Assembly (NCBI RefSeq): GCF_011927825.1 | Contig: NZ_JAATJI010000001.1 | Coordinates: 1 to 64,000 of the forward strand | DNA length: 64,000 bases | Origin: Polymorphobacter fuscus | Lineage (GTDB): Bacteria > Pseudomonadota > Alphaproteobacteria > Sphingomonadales > Sphingomonadaceae | Direction of reading: 5' to 3' | Shown: positions 1 to 7,692 of the stretch, piece after piece | How the letters are laid out: each line of letters begins with the position of its first letter | Position numbering within the stretch: position 1 is the first letter of the stretch | Position numbers and translations under genes: made by a program | The notes under the pieces: model-generated | The model's input: only the letters and a program-made list of their open reading frames with translations | Database searches by the model: none | What the model was told of the DNA's origin: nothing

Positions 1-252
1 TCGAATTTGATCCCGGTTCGCATGATCCTGAATCGCACGGCCAGGCGACGCTGGGAATCCTAAAACGGACTCATCCGTCAGGCGATATCCACTAGCGAGT
101 TTCGGGCTCTGGTGAATGCCGGGCTCATCCGGGGATATGTGCGGCCTGGTAATCGCCGGCGGGTCTTCAGGCGTGTGGATCTCGACGAGCTTCTTGCACG
201 CCTTGTTGATGGCGCGGACCCAACCAAGGACATGGACTTTGGCGAAGACTGA
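1..252 (+). pseudogene. Broken helix-turn-helix DNA-binding protein, C-terminal part
   Basis: Reading frame 1 between a stop at 61-63 and the TGA at 250-252 encodes a segment containing STSEFRALVNAGLI and then RRRVFRRVDLDELLARL. That is the pattern of a MerR/excisionase-type helix-turn-helix followed by the usual wing and helix. The frame has no good start after the stop. Upstream, frame 3 is open from base 3 to the TAG at 93-95, so a single frameshift near 80-92 would join the two. It lies directly before the integrase gene, where an excisionase or element-encoded DNA-binding protein would be expected. The left part may continue outside the window. Calling it broken is an inference: a sequencing error would look the same. 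Confidence 0.5.
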
Positions 253-265
253 ATTGCCCCGATAT

Positions 266-1462
266 ATGCGGGTGAAGAAACTCGCAGATGGCTCGACGGC
301 CTTTTACTGGCAGCCGCCAAATTGGGCCAAGCGCGGTGTGAAGCGTAATGGCCGGCCAAGCCCTGTGAGGGCGACGGCGCTTGGCAAAGATCTGGTCAAT
401 GCCATCGGAATGGCCAATGCACTCAACGATGGCCTCGACGGCTGGCGCGTCGGCGAGGAGGGGACTGCCGAAACAGTGGGCAGCATCGCCTGGCTGTTCA
501 ACTGGTACCGCAAGAGCCGACTCTTTTCCGAAAAAGCGGAAAAGACCCGAAAAGATTATACCCGCATGATGGAAATGGTCGCGAACTTGCCGATGAAGAC
601 CGGGACCCTTGGCACTCGGATGGCTTCTGTCGTGGATGGCGCAGCGGCTGACAAAATCTATGATCGTCTCCTGAAGCGCGGCGATCGCACAGCCACGTAC
701 GCGATGCAGGTGTGCCGCCTTGTCTGGACGCAGGCTGTACGCCACTCCAGCACTACCAAGGTCGCCACGAACCCGTTCTTGAAAATGCGGCTGCGTTCCG
801 GCGCCAAGAGCATCACGCGTGCGACCAGTCGGGCTGAATATGAGCTCTATCGGCAGGCGGCTCATGACCTGGGCTATCCCGAGTTCGCAGCCGCCGCCGC
901 CGTGTGTTTCGAGCTATGCCAGCGGGTCTCGACAGTTTTCGATTATCCGACCGGGGATAAGCTGGCTCGCGGCATCTACTGGGCGGACTACCAGCCCGGT
1001 CAGGTAATCCGGCTGCGACAAAACAAAACGAATGTCTCGCTCGAGCTTCCGCTGGTGTTGAGGGAAGCTGATGGCGCGATAACGCCGCTATACCCCGAAC
1101 TTGAAGACGAGTTGTCCAAGCTGGCCGGCAACGACGGCAACATCATAGTCAACCCTCGCAGTGGTCAGCCCTTCACTGAGCGCGCCGTGTCCACGCGGCA
1201 TCGTCAAATTTGTTTGGCCGCGAAACTGCCCAAGGACATGACTTTCACGGGCTTTCGGCACGGCGGAATCACTGAGCTTGGTGATGCTGGCGAAACGGAT
1301 GTCAGGGCCATCAGCGGCCACAAGCACATGTCCACGACAATCATCTACAACAAGGTCACAACCCACAAGGCGAAGCGGATAGCCGAAGCGCGCCGACGTC
1401 ACATCGAGCTTCTCGGCGAAATCGAGGATGACAATGGGACTAGGCGCTCTCCACTGCCTTAA
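266..1462 (+). CDS. Tyrosine recombinase / phage-type integrase
   Basis: The protein (398 aa from the ATG at 266) has the layout of a tyrosine site-specific recombinase: an Arm/core-binding N-terminal half and a catalytic C-terminal half. Numbered from that start, Arg220 sits in CQRV, Lys254 in the beta-hairpin RQNKTN, Arg331 in TGFRHGG, His352 in SGHKHMSTT and the nucleophile Tyr361 in IIYNKV. The first box-II residue, usually His, is Thr328. The open frame extends up to base 116, but that part overlaps the end of the preceding helix-turn-helix frame and looks non-protein-like, so I prefer the start at 266; 209 is also possible. It probably mobilised, or is a relic of, the accessory DNA to its right. 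Function is confident, activity is not. Confidence 0.85.
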   Translation: MRVKKLADGSTAFYWQPPNWAKRGVKRNGRPSPVRATALGKDLVNAIGMANALNDGLDGWRVGEEGTAETVGSIAWLFNWYRKSRLFSEKAEKTRKDYTRMMEMVANLPMKTGTLGTRMASVVDGAAADKIYDRLLKRGDRTATYAMQVCRLVWTQAVRHSSTTKVATNPFLKMRLRSGAKSITRATSRAEYELYRQAAHDLGYPEFAAAAAVCFELCQRVSTVFDYPTGDKLARGIYWADYQPGQVIRLRQNKTNVSLELPLVLREADGAITPLYPELEDELSKLAGNDGNIIVNPRSGQPFTERAVSTRHRQICLAAKLPKDMTFTGFRHGGITELGDAGETDVRAISGHKHMSTTIIYNKVTTHKAKRIAEARRRHIELLGEIEDDNGTRRSPLP

Positions 1463-1930
1463 GCGGCGACGTGGGCGTGTAGATGCATTCGCTCTGATTG
1501 ATCGGCGGCACAGTTTATAGTCGAGTCCTTGCTCGTTCGGTATCGTTATGGTTTATGAATGACCGGACCTGAAACTTGGTGGTTATTTCAAGTGTAGTCG
1601 CCCTTTGGCTTCTTTGGCGTAAGCGGACAACTGCGCGGGTGCGAGATCGACGTCGACAAATGGCTAGAGTTGGGCCGCAACCCGCCTGGCCGGTCTCGGA
1701 GGCCGAAGGCTAGGAGCTACATTGCCGGATGGCCGTGGAACTGGAAACTATCAGATTAACCGATTGCCTTATTCGCATAGGCACGGCCTACCAAGCACGC
1801 TTACTCATGGCGCACCCGACTCGACAGCACTGTCCATATATTTACAAGTTTGCTGTTCCTATATTGGTGTTTGTTCTCAAATTTATCCCCGAATTTCACA
1901 GGCGGCAAGCTACCTTTAAGATAGGCCCGC
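1463..1930. other. Non-coding stretch after the integrase
   Basis: About 470 bases without a convincing gene. Two overlapping short plus-strand frames run near 1722-1980, but they show no recognisable family, no good ribosome-binding site and poor codon use. The part from about 1790 to 1930 is clearly more AT-rich than the rest of the window. I looked here for a copy of the tRNA-Lys 3' end as an attachment site and did not see one. Confidence 0.5.
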
Positions 1931-2401
1931 TCAAGTTGTGCCGAGTGTCGTGCCCTCGACTGTTATTGTTAGGTTGTTGATTTCGATCGGGCGCGAGTGG
2001 AGGTTGAACCCGATGAATAGGGGTCCGTGGGGCTTTGTCGGAAGCTTCAAAACGCAGTGGCTGCCTATGGCGAACACCGATGATGTCGCGACGGCTTCGT
2101 CATCGGCGGCTTGGCCATCGGCTACCTTGGCCGGTTCCGCATGAGCCGAGCTACCGCCGAACTTGCCGATCAGCGCGCCCATCGGGCAATTGGCAAGAAC
2201 CAGCGCGGAATTGGCAAGCTGGAAGCCGCCATATCCATCCGGTCGGCAGGTCAGCGCAACGCCGGGGAACGGAGTCCACATGCCTTGCGCGGTGATGCGC
2301 AGCCAGTTGAAATTTTCGACCATGTCGACGAGCGGCAGCCAGGGCAGATCGAATGGTCCGGCCGTTGGTTGGCGCGTTTCGATTCGGATCCAGTTGGCCA
2401 T
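1931..2401 (-). CDS. LecA (PA-IL)-like galactose-binding lectin-fold protein
   Basis: The 156-aa protein resembles the Pseudomonas PA-IL lectin fold. An early strand WLRITAQGMWTPFP leads to a cysteine-containing segment, then CPMGALIGKFGGSS (compare the GALVMKIG strand of PA-IL), then a strand ending in GPLFIGFN and the terminal INNLTITVEG, which corresponds to the NNSGSFSVNI calcium and sugar loop. The Asn pair is kept, but the aspartate of the PA-IL calcium loop looks replaced by Asn, so metal and sugar binding are uncertain. There is no signal peptide. An Ala/Asp-rich insertion of about 25 residues follows the central strand. It is the last gene of a minus-strand run and starts 1 bp after the SAF-like gene. 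Family assignment is from pattern recognition only. Confidence 0.6.
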   Translation of the reverse strand: MANWIRIETRQPTAGPFDLPWLPLVDMVENFNWLRITAQGMWTPFPGVALTCRPDGYGGFQLANSALVLANCPMGALIGKFGGSSAHAEPAKVADGQAADDEAVATSSVFAIGSHCVLKLPTKPHGPLFIGFNLHSRPIEINNLTITVEGTTLGTT

Positions 2402-2402
2402 G

Positions 2403-3023
2403 TCAGCCTCCTCTACAGGGCTTTATCTGCGCTAGGTGCGGCGCGGCGGCGACCATCTCCGCCCGGTCGACGGGCAGCGGTACAAGTGCGATACAGGCGC
2501 CGCCACCGCAGACGCGCGCGAGCATCTTGATCGAACCGTCGTCCGCCGCCTTGCCCTTGCCCTTGTTCTTGCCATTTTCCTCGGCTGCGGCCTTTCCGTC
2601 AGATTTGCCGACCGCGTCCGCCGCCGGGATTTTCGGGCAGATCCACAATTTGTCTCCTGCGTTTGGCAGCGACTGGCCTGGGGCCAGAAGGGCGGCGACC
2701 GCAAGGGTTCCGACCGGCGTGGCTATGGTCGGCAACTCCAGAAGGTCGGCAGGGGCGATGGTCCCGCCCCTGGAAATGTCGCGTTTGAGATAGACCTGCC
2801 CTTCGCCGAGTTTGACGTCGCCGGTGGACAGTACATGGCCTTTGGCCAGAGCCGTGGCGGCCCGGAAAGTCGGCGGCTGCGCAGGCTGGTCGGCGCGAAA
2901 CAGGATGAGGCCGATGCCCACCAACACCAGGGCTGCAAAACAAAGCAGAAGCAGTGCCTTTATCGACATGTGCCCGGTCTGCGCCGCATTCTGCGAAGCC
3001 GCGCTGCTGCCGTCGGGCGTCAT
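2403..3023 (-). CDS. Single-pass membrane protein with SAF-like domain
   Basis: Predicted 206 aa from the ATG at 3023, whose ATGA overlaps the stop of the upstream membrane-protein gene. A hydrophobic helix at about residues 20-42 anchors it. The next part, FRAATALAKGHVLSTGDVKL followed by ISRGGTIAPADLLELP and then LLAPGQSLPNAGDKLWI, has the repeated pattern of SAF domains as found in CpaB and antifreeze-like proteins. A Lys/Gly-rich low-complexity linker and a Cys-containing tail (CGGGAC, later KPC) close the protein. The tail probably lies in the periplasm. SAF proteins often bind sugar or take part in pilus assembly. No pilus genes are nearby, so a link to the adjacent lectin is only a guess. 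Confidence 0.6.
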   Translation of the reverse strand: MTPDGSSAASQNAAQTGHMSIKALLLLCFAALVLVGIGLILFRADQPAQPPTFRAATALAKGHVLSTGDVKLGEGQVYLKRDISRGGTIAPADLLELPTIATPVGTLAVAALLAPGQSLPNAGDKLWICPKIPAADAVGKSDGKAAAEENGKNKGKGKAADDGSIKMLARVCGGGACIALVPLPVDRAEMVAAAPHLAQIKPCRGG

Positions 3024-4303
3024 GCGCTGGCCGCCGTGTCGTGCCGATAGACGAGCTCTATGCCGGCGTCGGGTATATGCGCGCGGCCAAGCTTGTTCCA
3101 CAGCTCGCGTTCGGCTGAAAGCGTTGCCGGCAACGGCATGGACAGCATTTTAAACACCGACAGCCGGTTGCGGTCGATCGCCGTCCGGATCGTGTCACCC
3201 AAGGCCATTTCGCTGCGCACTACAAGCTCGTACAGCAGGCGCAAGACCAGCGGCGTAGTGACGGCAAGGCCGAGGAAGACGCGGATAGGGCCGCCTTCGG
3301 CAACGATGAGCGGCAGCCAGACGAGCGGAACTGTCGCCACGGTTCCGAGCAGCGCGATCGAAAAATCGACTTGGGCCGCCGTGTCGGCAATCTGACGCGG
3401 AACGCCCGTGCTGTTGGCTTCCTGGCCTTCGATTAGTGTCATTCGGACGCGCGGCCAAAGCCAGCCGAACTCGACATTGTAATGGTCGCGCACATGGCGA
3501 CGCAACGCGTGCCGTACTTCGGCGAGCCGGGTCGCGTGCCAGGTTAACGGGTCATAGATTTCGAGACGGGCGGATATTGCCCGCAGGTTTTGTTCGGCAT
3601 TAGTTCGGTGCTCCTGCAGTAGCTTCGTTAGCGTCTTCCGGCTGGCCTTGAGCGAATCTATTGCGACCCCGTTGGCAGGGACCAGCGGCGGAGTTTTTCG
3701 TTCGAGCGCTGCCACGACATGGGTCGCCAGGGCTTTGATGTCCTTCAGTTCGACCGGACGGCTTGGTTGCCGGGCTTTATCCCACGGCAAGGCATCGATC
3801 TTATTTTTTTGTTTGTCAGCGGCATCGATTGCCGTTTGCTTGGTGTGAAAATCGGGATCCTCAGCCGTTTTCTGGTCCGTGCTTCGCGCGATTGCGGCGC
3901 GCAAGTCGGCGGCAATGCTGCCTGCAGCGCCCTTCGCGCCTGCATCCGCTTCAATCGCAGCGCGCCATTCCGTATTTTCCTTGCGCCAGCCGGCAGCGCG
4001 GTCGGCGCGCAGGGCATCGTGCAGCGCTGCCGGCAGCAGCGAGCCATCGAGCAGGCTGCCAAGCAGCGGGGTAAGCGGCGCCAGCGCATAGGCGAGCACG
4101 ACGATTCCGGCAAACAACACAATGGCCGTGCCCGGTGTTGCGCTGATCGCGGTGGTCAGCCAGGCGACTGCATTCCAGTCGAAGACCAGCGCGGCGAGCA
4201 GGCCGTGCAGGGCGGCCGCTAGCAGGATGGGCAGGAAGTTCGCGAACCAGAAGCCGCGGCTGAAGAACCCCTTGAAGGTGTCGAACAGAACAGTGAAAGT
4301 CAT
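3020..4303 (-). CDS. Uncharacterised multi-pass membrane protein with central coiled-coil region
   Basis: I do not recognise the family of this 427-aa protein. Two or three hydrophobic helices lie in the first 90 residues. A long charged, mostly helical region spans roughly residues 95-300, rich in Lys, Glu, Ala and Asp and including a DADKQKNK-like stretch. A second hydrophobic pair follows around 310-360 (ALLGTVATVPLVWLPLIVA and VTTPLVLRLLYELVV), then a soluble tail. The start has an AGGT ribosome-binding site and lies 4 bp after the preceding stop. The 3' end overlaps the SAF-like gene by 4 bp, which indicates translational coupling. The layout would suit a scaffold or a signal-transmitting membrane protein of the same complex. 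Confidence 0.6.
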   Translation of the reverse strand: MTFTVLFDTFKGFFSRGFWFANFLPILLAAALHGLLAALVFDWNAVAWLTTAISATPGTAIVLFAGIVVLAYALAPLTPLLGSLLDGSLLPAALHDALRADRAAGWRKENTEWRAAIEADAGAKGAAGSIAADLRAAIARSTDQKTAEDPDFHTKQTAIDAADKQKNKIDALPWDKARQPSRPVELKDIKALATHVVAALERKTPPLVPANGVAIDSLKASRKTLTKLLQEHRTNAEQNLRAISARLEIYDPLTWHATRLAEVRHALRRHVRDHYNVEFGWLWPRVRMTLIEGQEANSTGVPRQIADTAAQVDFSIALLGTVATVPLVWLPLIVAEGGPIRVFLGLAVTTPLVLRLLYELVVRSEMALGDTIRTAIDRNRLSVFKMLSMPLPATLSAERELWNKLGRAHIPDAGIELVYRHDTAASA

Positions 4304-4307
4304 TAGA

Positions 4308-4790
4308 TTACCTGCAATCCAGCCTGTTCAAGCATTCGTTACACTGGCCGAGAAGCAGCGCATCGCCGGGAGCGCATACGTGGCGGTCGGGCCCGGTACA
4401 CACGCAGTAGGCCATCTGGATTGTAAGCCCCATGGCGATGGTTTCGTACCGGGTGATAACCCTGGCAATTTCCCCACCCGTTGTAACGGCCCCGCCAAAC
4501 CCGAAAAAGGCGCCGCCCGCATCAAGGTACGACTCCGCGCGCGCGACATCCGCTTTAATTGACAGATCTGGCTGCCAATCCTGGAAGCGGACGGTTGCAT
4601 GTCGCGGGGTGACAAGACCAATGGCCGTCCCGGCGAGCGCTGTGCCGCGCAGGAGCGAGTCAGCGTCTAGCACAGTCTCAAGGCCGCCAATCATGGTGAC
4701 GAGGCCAGAGATGCGCATGTCGCGCAGCAGATCGAGGGCGTCCTCGAGTTTCATGTCTGTAGGAAGCACGGGAAGAGCAACTTTGTCCAT
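4308..4790 (-). CDS. CBS-like protein with C-terminal Cys/His cluster
   Basis: The first 75 residues of this 160-aa protein (MKLEDALDLLRDMRISGLVTM and following) have the pattern of a CBS motif, in which residues after LEDAL and a hydrophobic strand form a ligand-binding module. The last 35 residues contain a C-x-C, H-x-C and C-x2-C arrangement (YCVCTGPDRHVCAPG, then GQCNEC). That resembles a zinc ribbon. No membrane segment or signal peptide is evident, so it is probably cytoplasmic. It is followed after 4 bp by the membrane-protein gene. Upstream of it lies an IS3 relic that separates it from the rest of the run. The function is unknown to me; sensing or regulation would fit the domains. 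Confidence 0.5.
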   Translation of the reverse strand: MDKVALPVLPTDMKLEDALDLLRDMRISGLVTMIGGLETVLDADSLLRGTALAGTAIGLVTPRHATVRFQDWQPDLSIKADVARAESYLDAGGAFFGFGGAVTTGGEIARVITRYETIAMGLTIQMAYCVCTGPDRHVCAPGDALLLGQCNECLNRLDCR

Positions 4791-4876
4791 GGCGAAAACA
4801 GTCCACTACGGATGGAAGGTAGAAGCTATTGTTCGTTATCGCATTGACTTTGTCAAAGGGGATGACTTGGAAGCTG

Positions 4877-4975
4877 TCATCGCGTCCGGCGGATCACTTC
4901 GGCAACCGGCGTTCCCGTCTCCGCCTGCTTCAGCGCGTATTTAATTCGGTCCTCGGTGTACCTGCTCTTCTTCAC
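4877..4975 (-). pseudogene. IS3-family transposase OrfA, N-terminal relic
   Basis: Starting from GTG at 4975, preceded by an AAGGAGG ribosome-binding site, the minus strand encodes 32 residues beginning KKSRYTEDRI and continuing KYALKQAETGTPVAEVIRR before a TGA. This is the very conserved N-terminus of IS3-family OrfA proteins. The family normally continues with a recognition helix-turn-helix for another 55-60 residues. Here it stops after about a third, and no orfB follows. It lies inside the 334-base gap between two genes of the accessory run (4791-5124); I see nothing else certain in that gap. Confidence 0.8.
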
Positions 4976-5124
4976 GGTCTGCTGCCTCCTTACGGTTGGT
5001 TAGGCAGCCGGAAAACTCTCATTCAAACCGGAGGAAGAAAACGTGGGGACGTCACCGCCCAAAGATTTTCCGGTATCGTCCAGCGGTATTAACGTTCGTC
5101 TTCCAAGTGCGTCGAAAGCGTTCG

Positions 5125-5952
5125 TCAAACCGGGCATTGTTGCAGCAACTTGGGGTCACAAGTTTCGAGCCTTTTCCTTAGAGCCTCCTCTGAACCAAGC
5201 GCAGTCAGATTGGTGTCGAGTGTATTTCCAGCGTCGGGCGAGTTGATTTGCTCCCCGCCCGCAGGAGATAGACGGGGCTGACACGGCACCAGCACAACGC
5301 AAAATTTCTTATCCATTGCCGCAATCGCCGCCCGATCGGTGTCAGAAACGGGCACGTGCGCTGTAGATGTCGGCATCGCAATGGGGCCATTGGGGAATTG
5401 GACATCGCAAGCAACCGATCTGAGGAACCGCAAACCTTTGGGACTAGTATTTGGAGAAATTATCGGTGGAGTGGACGGCTTATTTGCCTGCTTCATATAG
5501 TTGACGAATCTTTGTGCCGCTTTGCCGTCGTTATCGGATTCCGCTTTCTCCAACGCGCATGATGGCAAACCAGCGCGACGTGCTTTTGGATGCGCTGTTG
5601 GCTTGATTTTAGCGGATTCCACCAGCACCGCCCTTCGCTTCGCTTTAGCCACTTGTGCATCGAACGTGGTGATATTTCCTGATGTTTGCTGGTCACGTGC
5701 CTGGGCGGTTGGCTCGCTAGCCGCGCACCCGCTGAGCCCAAAGATCACCAAACTGGCGCACGTTGTTGCCAACAGTGAGCAGTCATAACGCCAGCCAACG
5801 AGCTTCGCCCCCAATCCGAAACCTGGTCCCTTCACAGCCCTGAGTTCTCGGACAGTTCCTCCTGCCCGTCGTATCCAATGATCGTTGTTCAAGGATCCGT
5901 TCCGTCCGAGCTTAGTCACTTTGGCCTCCCATTCCCTCCACTGCGGCTTCAT
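5125..5952 (-). CDS. Probable lipoprotein of unknown function
   Basis: The frame allows 275 aa. Around residues 58-75 a hydrophobic stretch ends in GLSGC, a good lipobox, so the mature protein would be lipid-anchored with Cys as its first residue. The long N-terminal extension before this signal is unusual. A GTG at 5835 would give a normal signal peptide of about 37 residues and is a likely alternative start. The rest is polar, rich in Lys, Pro and Ser, with several Cys residues (PSCALEK, ACDVQFP, FCVVLVPC, CDPKLLQQC) that could form disulfides. The longest frame begins 9 bp after the upstream hydrolase gene. I recognise no domain. Confidence 0.55.
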   Translation of the reverse strand: MKPQWREWEAKVTKLGRNGSLNNDHWIRRAGGTVRELRAVKGPGFGLGAKLVGWRYDCSLLATTCASLVIFGLSGCAASEPTAQARDQQTSGNITTFDAQVAKAKRRAVLVESAKIKPTAHPKARRAGLPSCALEKAESDNDGKAAQRFVNYMKQANKPSTPPIISPNTSPKGLRFLRSVACDVQFPNGPIAMPTSTAHVPVSDTDRAAIAAMDKKFCVVLVPCQPRLSPAGGEQINSPDAGNTLDTNLTALGSEEALRKRLETCDPKLLQQCPV

Positions 5953-5961
5953 TTGAATTTA

Positions 5962-7131
5962 TTATGCGCGCAGAAAATACTCAGTCGGTGTCTTCCCGCG
6001 GCCGCTGGTAAAGCGCTCGTGGGGGGCATCCTTTGGGTTCTGGTTGTCGGCGATCATCATTCGGTCGGGGCCAAGCGTTTCGATGACGAGGTAAACGTGA
6101 TCCGCCCCGACTGGCGTGGGATCATTGTCAAAACATACACCGACATCGCCAGGCGCCTGTTGGCCGCAAGGCACACGGCGCCAGTTTCGCTCGGTCAGAA
6201 TATGCGCAAGTTTGCCAGCGCCAAAGGTCATATCGACATTAATGCTGGCCTGTTGCAGCAGCGCGCTGAGATGCGCTGCGCAGCCGTTAGTCGGGTATCC
6301 CGACAGTGCACGCGACGCGGTCTTTCGTGCCTGTTTGAGTCCGGCGGCACCGCTGCCCTGGCCAACAAGTTCCGATATCTTTGCGGCATCTGGTGTTTGA
6401 GAAGCCGTCTCAGCAAGGCCGAGGCCCCCTGATCTGACCGCAACGAGAAGCTGATCGGCAAGAAAGCCGCTGCTGACGTAGCCATCAGCCTTGCCGTCAC
6501 CCTGAATGTCGATAAGCGTCCAACCGTCTTGGACACGGATCGGGCGTACCGCCGTGCCATACGACAGATCGGGCGGCCTTACATCGAAATTCGTTCCGGG
6601 GCCAGACCGCACACGCAGCCCGCTCCTAGCCGTCACGAAAAGGCGCGATTGTCGGGCCGGGAGGGCTGTAGACACCGTGTCGGCAATAAGCAGACTTTCG
6701 GCAAGCGTGCCCCCCGCAATGGCAAGGGACATCTTGGCGAAATCGGGGACCAGTGCCGCCAGTGCCACGCTGCCGTCAGGGGTGGCCGCGGTGCTGGTCG
6801 ATGCGGCATTCGCAAGCGCGCTTGCTGTCGTGACCACCGTTTGAATTACAGAATCCCAGGTGGCGGCGGCCGCCGTGAAGCCCCCAAGAGCGGCGACTGC
6901 TCTTTGGAGTTTCTCAACTTTTTTGGTATCGGGAAGCGGTGTGACGCCGCTACCGGTCGCCCTAAGGGTCTTCAGGCGCGAAAGCAACGTGTCGATTTGG
7001 TCTTGAAGCTCCTCTTCTGCAGCATCACGTTGGGCAGACGTTATTTCTCCCACTGCAGATAATGTGGTCAAGCTCAACATGGCTTGGTCCAGAGAATCAA
7101 GCGCCGCTTGTACTGCTTCTTCCTTGGTCAC
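5962..7131 (-). CDS. SH3b plus NlpC/P60- or CHAP-like cell-wall hydrolase
   Basis: I place the start at the GTG at 7131 because AGGAG lies 7 bases before it; the longest frame begins at an ATG at 7146. The 389-aa protein has three parts. First comes a helical, probably coiled-coil region of about 150 residues. Next is a bacterial SH3 domain at about 164-225 (GLRVRSGPGTNFD, then DGWTLIDI and GYVSSGFL). Last is a papain-like catalytic domain with Cys284 in TNGCAAHLS, His345 in GADHVYLV and a polar third residue in IADNQ. Such enzymes cut peptide bonds in peptidoglycan stem peptides. There is no obvious signal peptide, so export would need another route. It lies between two lipoprotein genes. 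Confidence 0.7.
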   Translation of the reverse strand: MTKEEAVQAALDSLDQAMLSLTTLSAVGEITSAQRDAAEEELQDQIDTLLSRLKTLRATGSGVTPLPDTKKVEKLQRAVAALGGFTAAAATWDSVIQTVVTTASALANAASTSTAATPDGSVALAALVPDFAKMSLAIAGGTLAESLLIADTVSTALPARQSRLFVTARSGLRVRSGPGTNFDVRPPDLSYGTAVRPIRVQDGWTLIDIQGDGKADGYVSSGFLADQLLVAVRSGGLGLAETASQTPDAAKISELVGQGSGAAGLKQARKTASRALSGYPTNGCAAHLSALLQQASINVDMTFGAGKLAHILTERNWRRVPCGQQAPGDVGVCFDNDPTPVGADHVYLVIETLGPDRMMIADNQNPKDAPHERFTSGRGKTPTEYFLRA

Positions 7132-7154
7132 AGTGGTTCTCCTCATGATGGCGG

Positions 7155-7691
7155 TTAAGGTGCTTTTGGTTGCGCTTCCTTGGCGATACGTTCGCGTTCG
7201 GTTTGGACGGCGCCGAGAAATGCTGCCGTCTCGCTAAAGCCCCAGCTTCTTGCTTTGGCTATGCTCGATAGGCTCGCAATGACTTGATCGAGGGATTTTG
7301 TCGGCACCGCATTTTCCGGCAACTTGGATGGTAACGTTGCTTGAACGAATGTGAACGGGTCCGCACGCACCGCGGTACTGTCGGCAGTGAGCAAATTGAA
7401 CTGCCTGGTTCGCTCTTTGGCAACAGCCTCGCTTTCCAGGGCCATCAGTCGCTGCTCACGCGCTAGCGAGGCTTGACTGACGCCAGCGCGTTTGGCGTTG
7501 TCAGACCGGTCGAGGTCAAGCGCCTTTAGCTGGATCGCCAGCCTTTGTTCCAGTGGGGGCAATGCGGCGTGGAAATCGCTTGCGATCGGTGCGGCGCTTT
7601 GGGCCGCCAAGCGAACGGCATCGGGCCTGGAACAAGCGCCGAGCATCAAAACAGCCACGAAAGGGATGAAGGAATAACGGGTCAATTTCAT
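7155..7691 (-). CDS. Small lipoprotein of unknown function
   Basis: Predicted 178 aa from ATG 7691. The N-terminus MKLTRYSFIPFVAVLMLGAC is a textbook lipoprotein signal with lipobox LGAC, so the mature protein starts at Cys20 and is anchored in a membrane. The remainder is strongly helical (long Ala/Leu/Glu/Arg stretches such as LEQRLAIQLKALDLDR) and probably forms a coiled coil. The longer frame to 7718 adds nine residues that would spoil the signal peptide. The start follows the stop of the large upstream gene almost directly. I recognise no family. Confidence 0.6.
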   Translation of the reverse strand: MKLTRYSFIPFVAVLMLGACSRPDAVRLAAQSAAPIASDFHAALPPLEQRLAIQLKALDLDRSDNAKRAGVSQASLAREQRLMALESEAVAKERTRQFNLLTADSTAVRADPFTFVQATLPSKLPENAVPTKSLDQVIASLSSIAKARSWGFSETAAFLGAVQTERERIAKEAQPKAP

Positions 7692-7692
7692 G

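Noticed and set aside
1722..1980. Two short overlapping frames after the integrase
   Set aside because: No family, no ribosome-binding site, poor codon use.
5043..5246. 67-codon frame starting at GTG 5043 with GGAGGA upstream
   Set aside because: The ribosome-binding site is good, but the frame runs antisense into the lipoprotein gene and has no family. It could be a small gene, so it is worth remembering, but I cannot support it.
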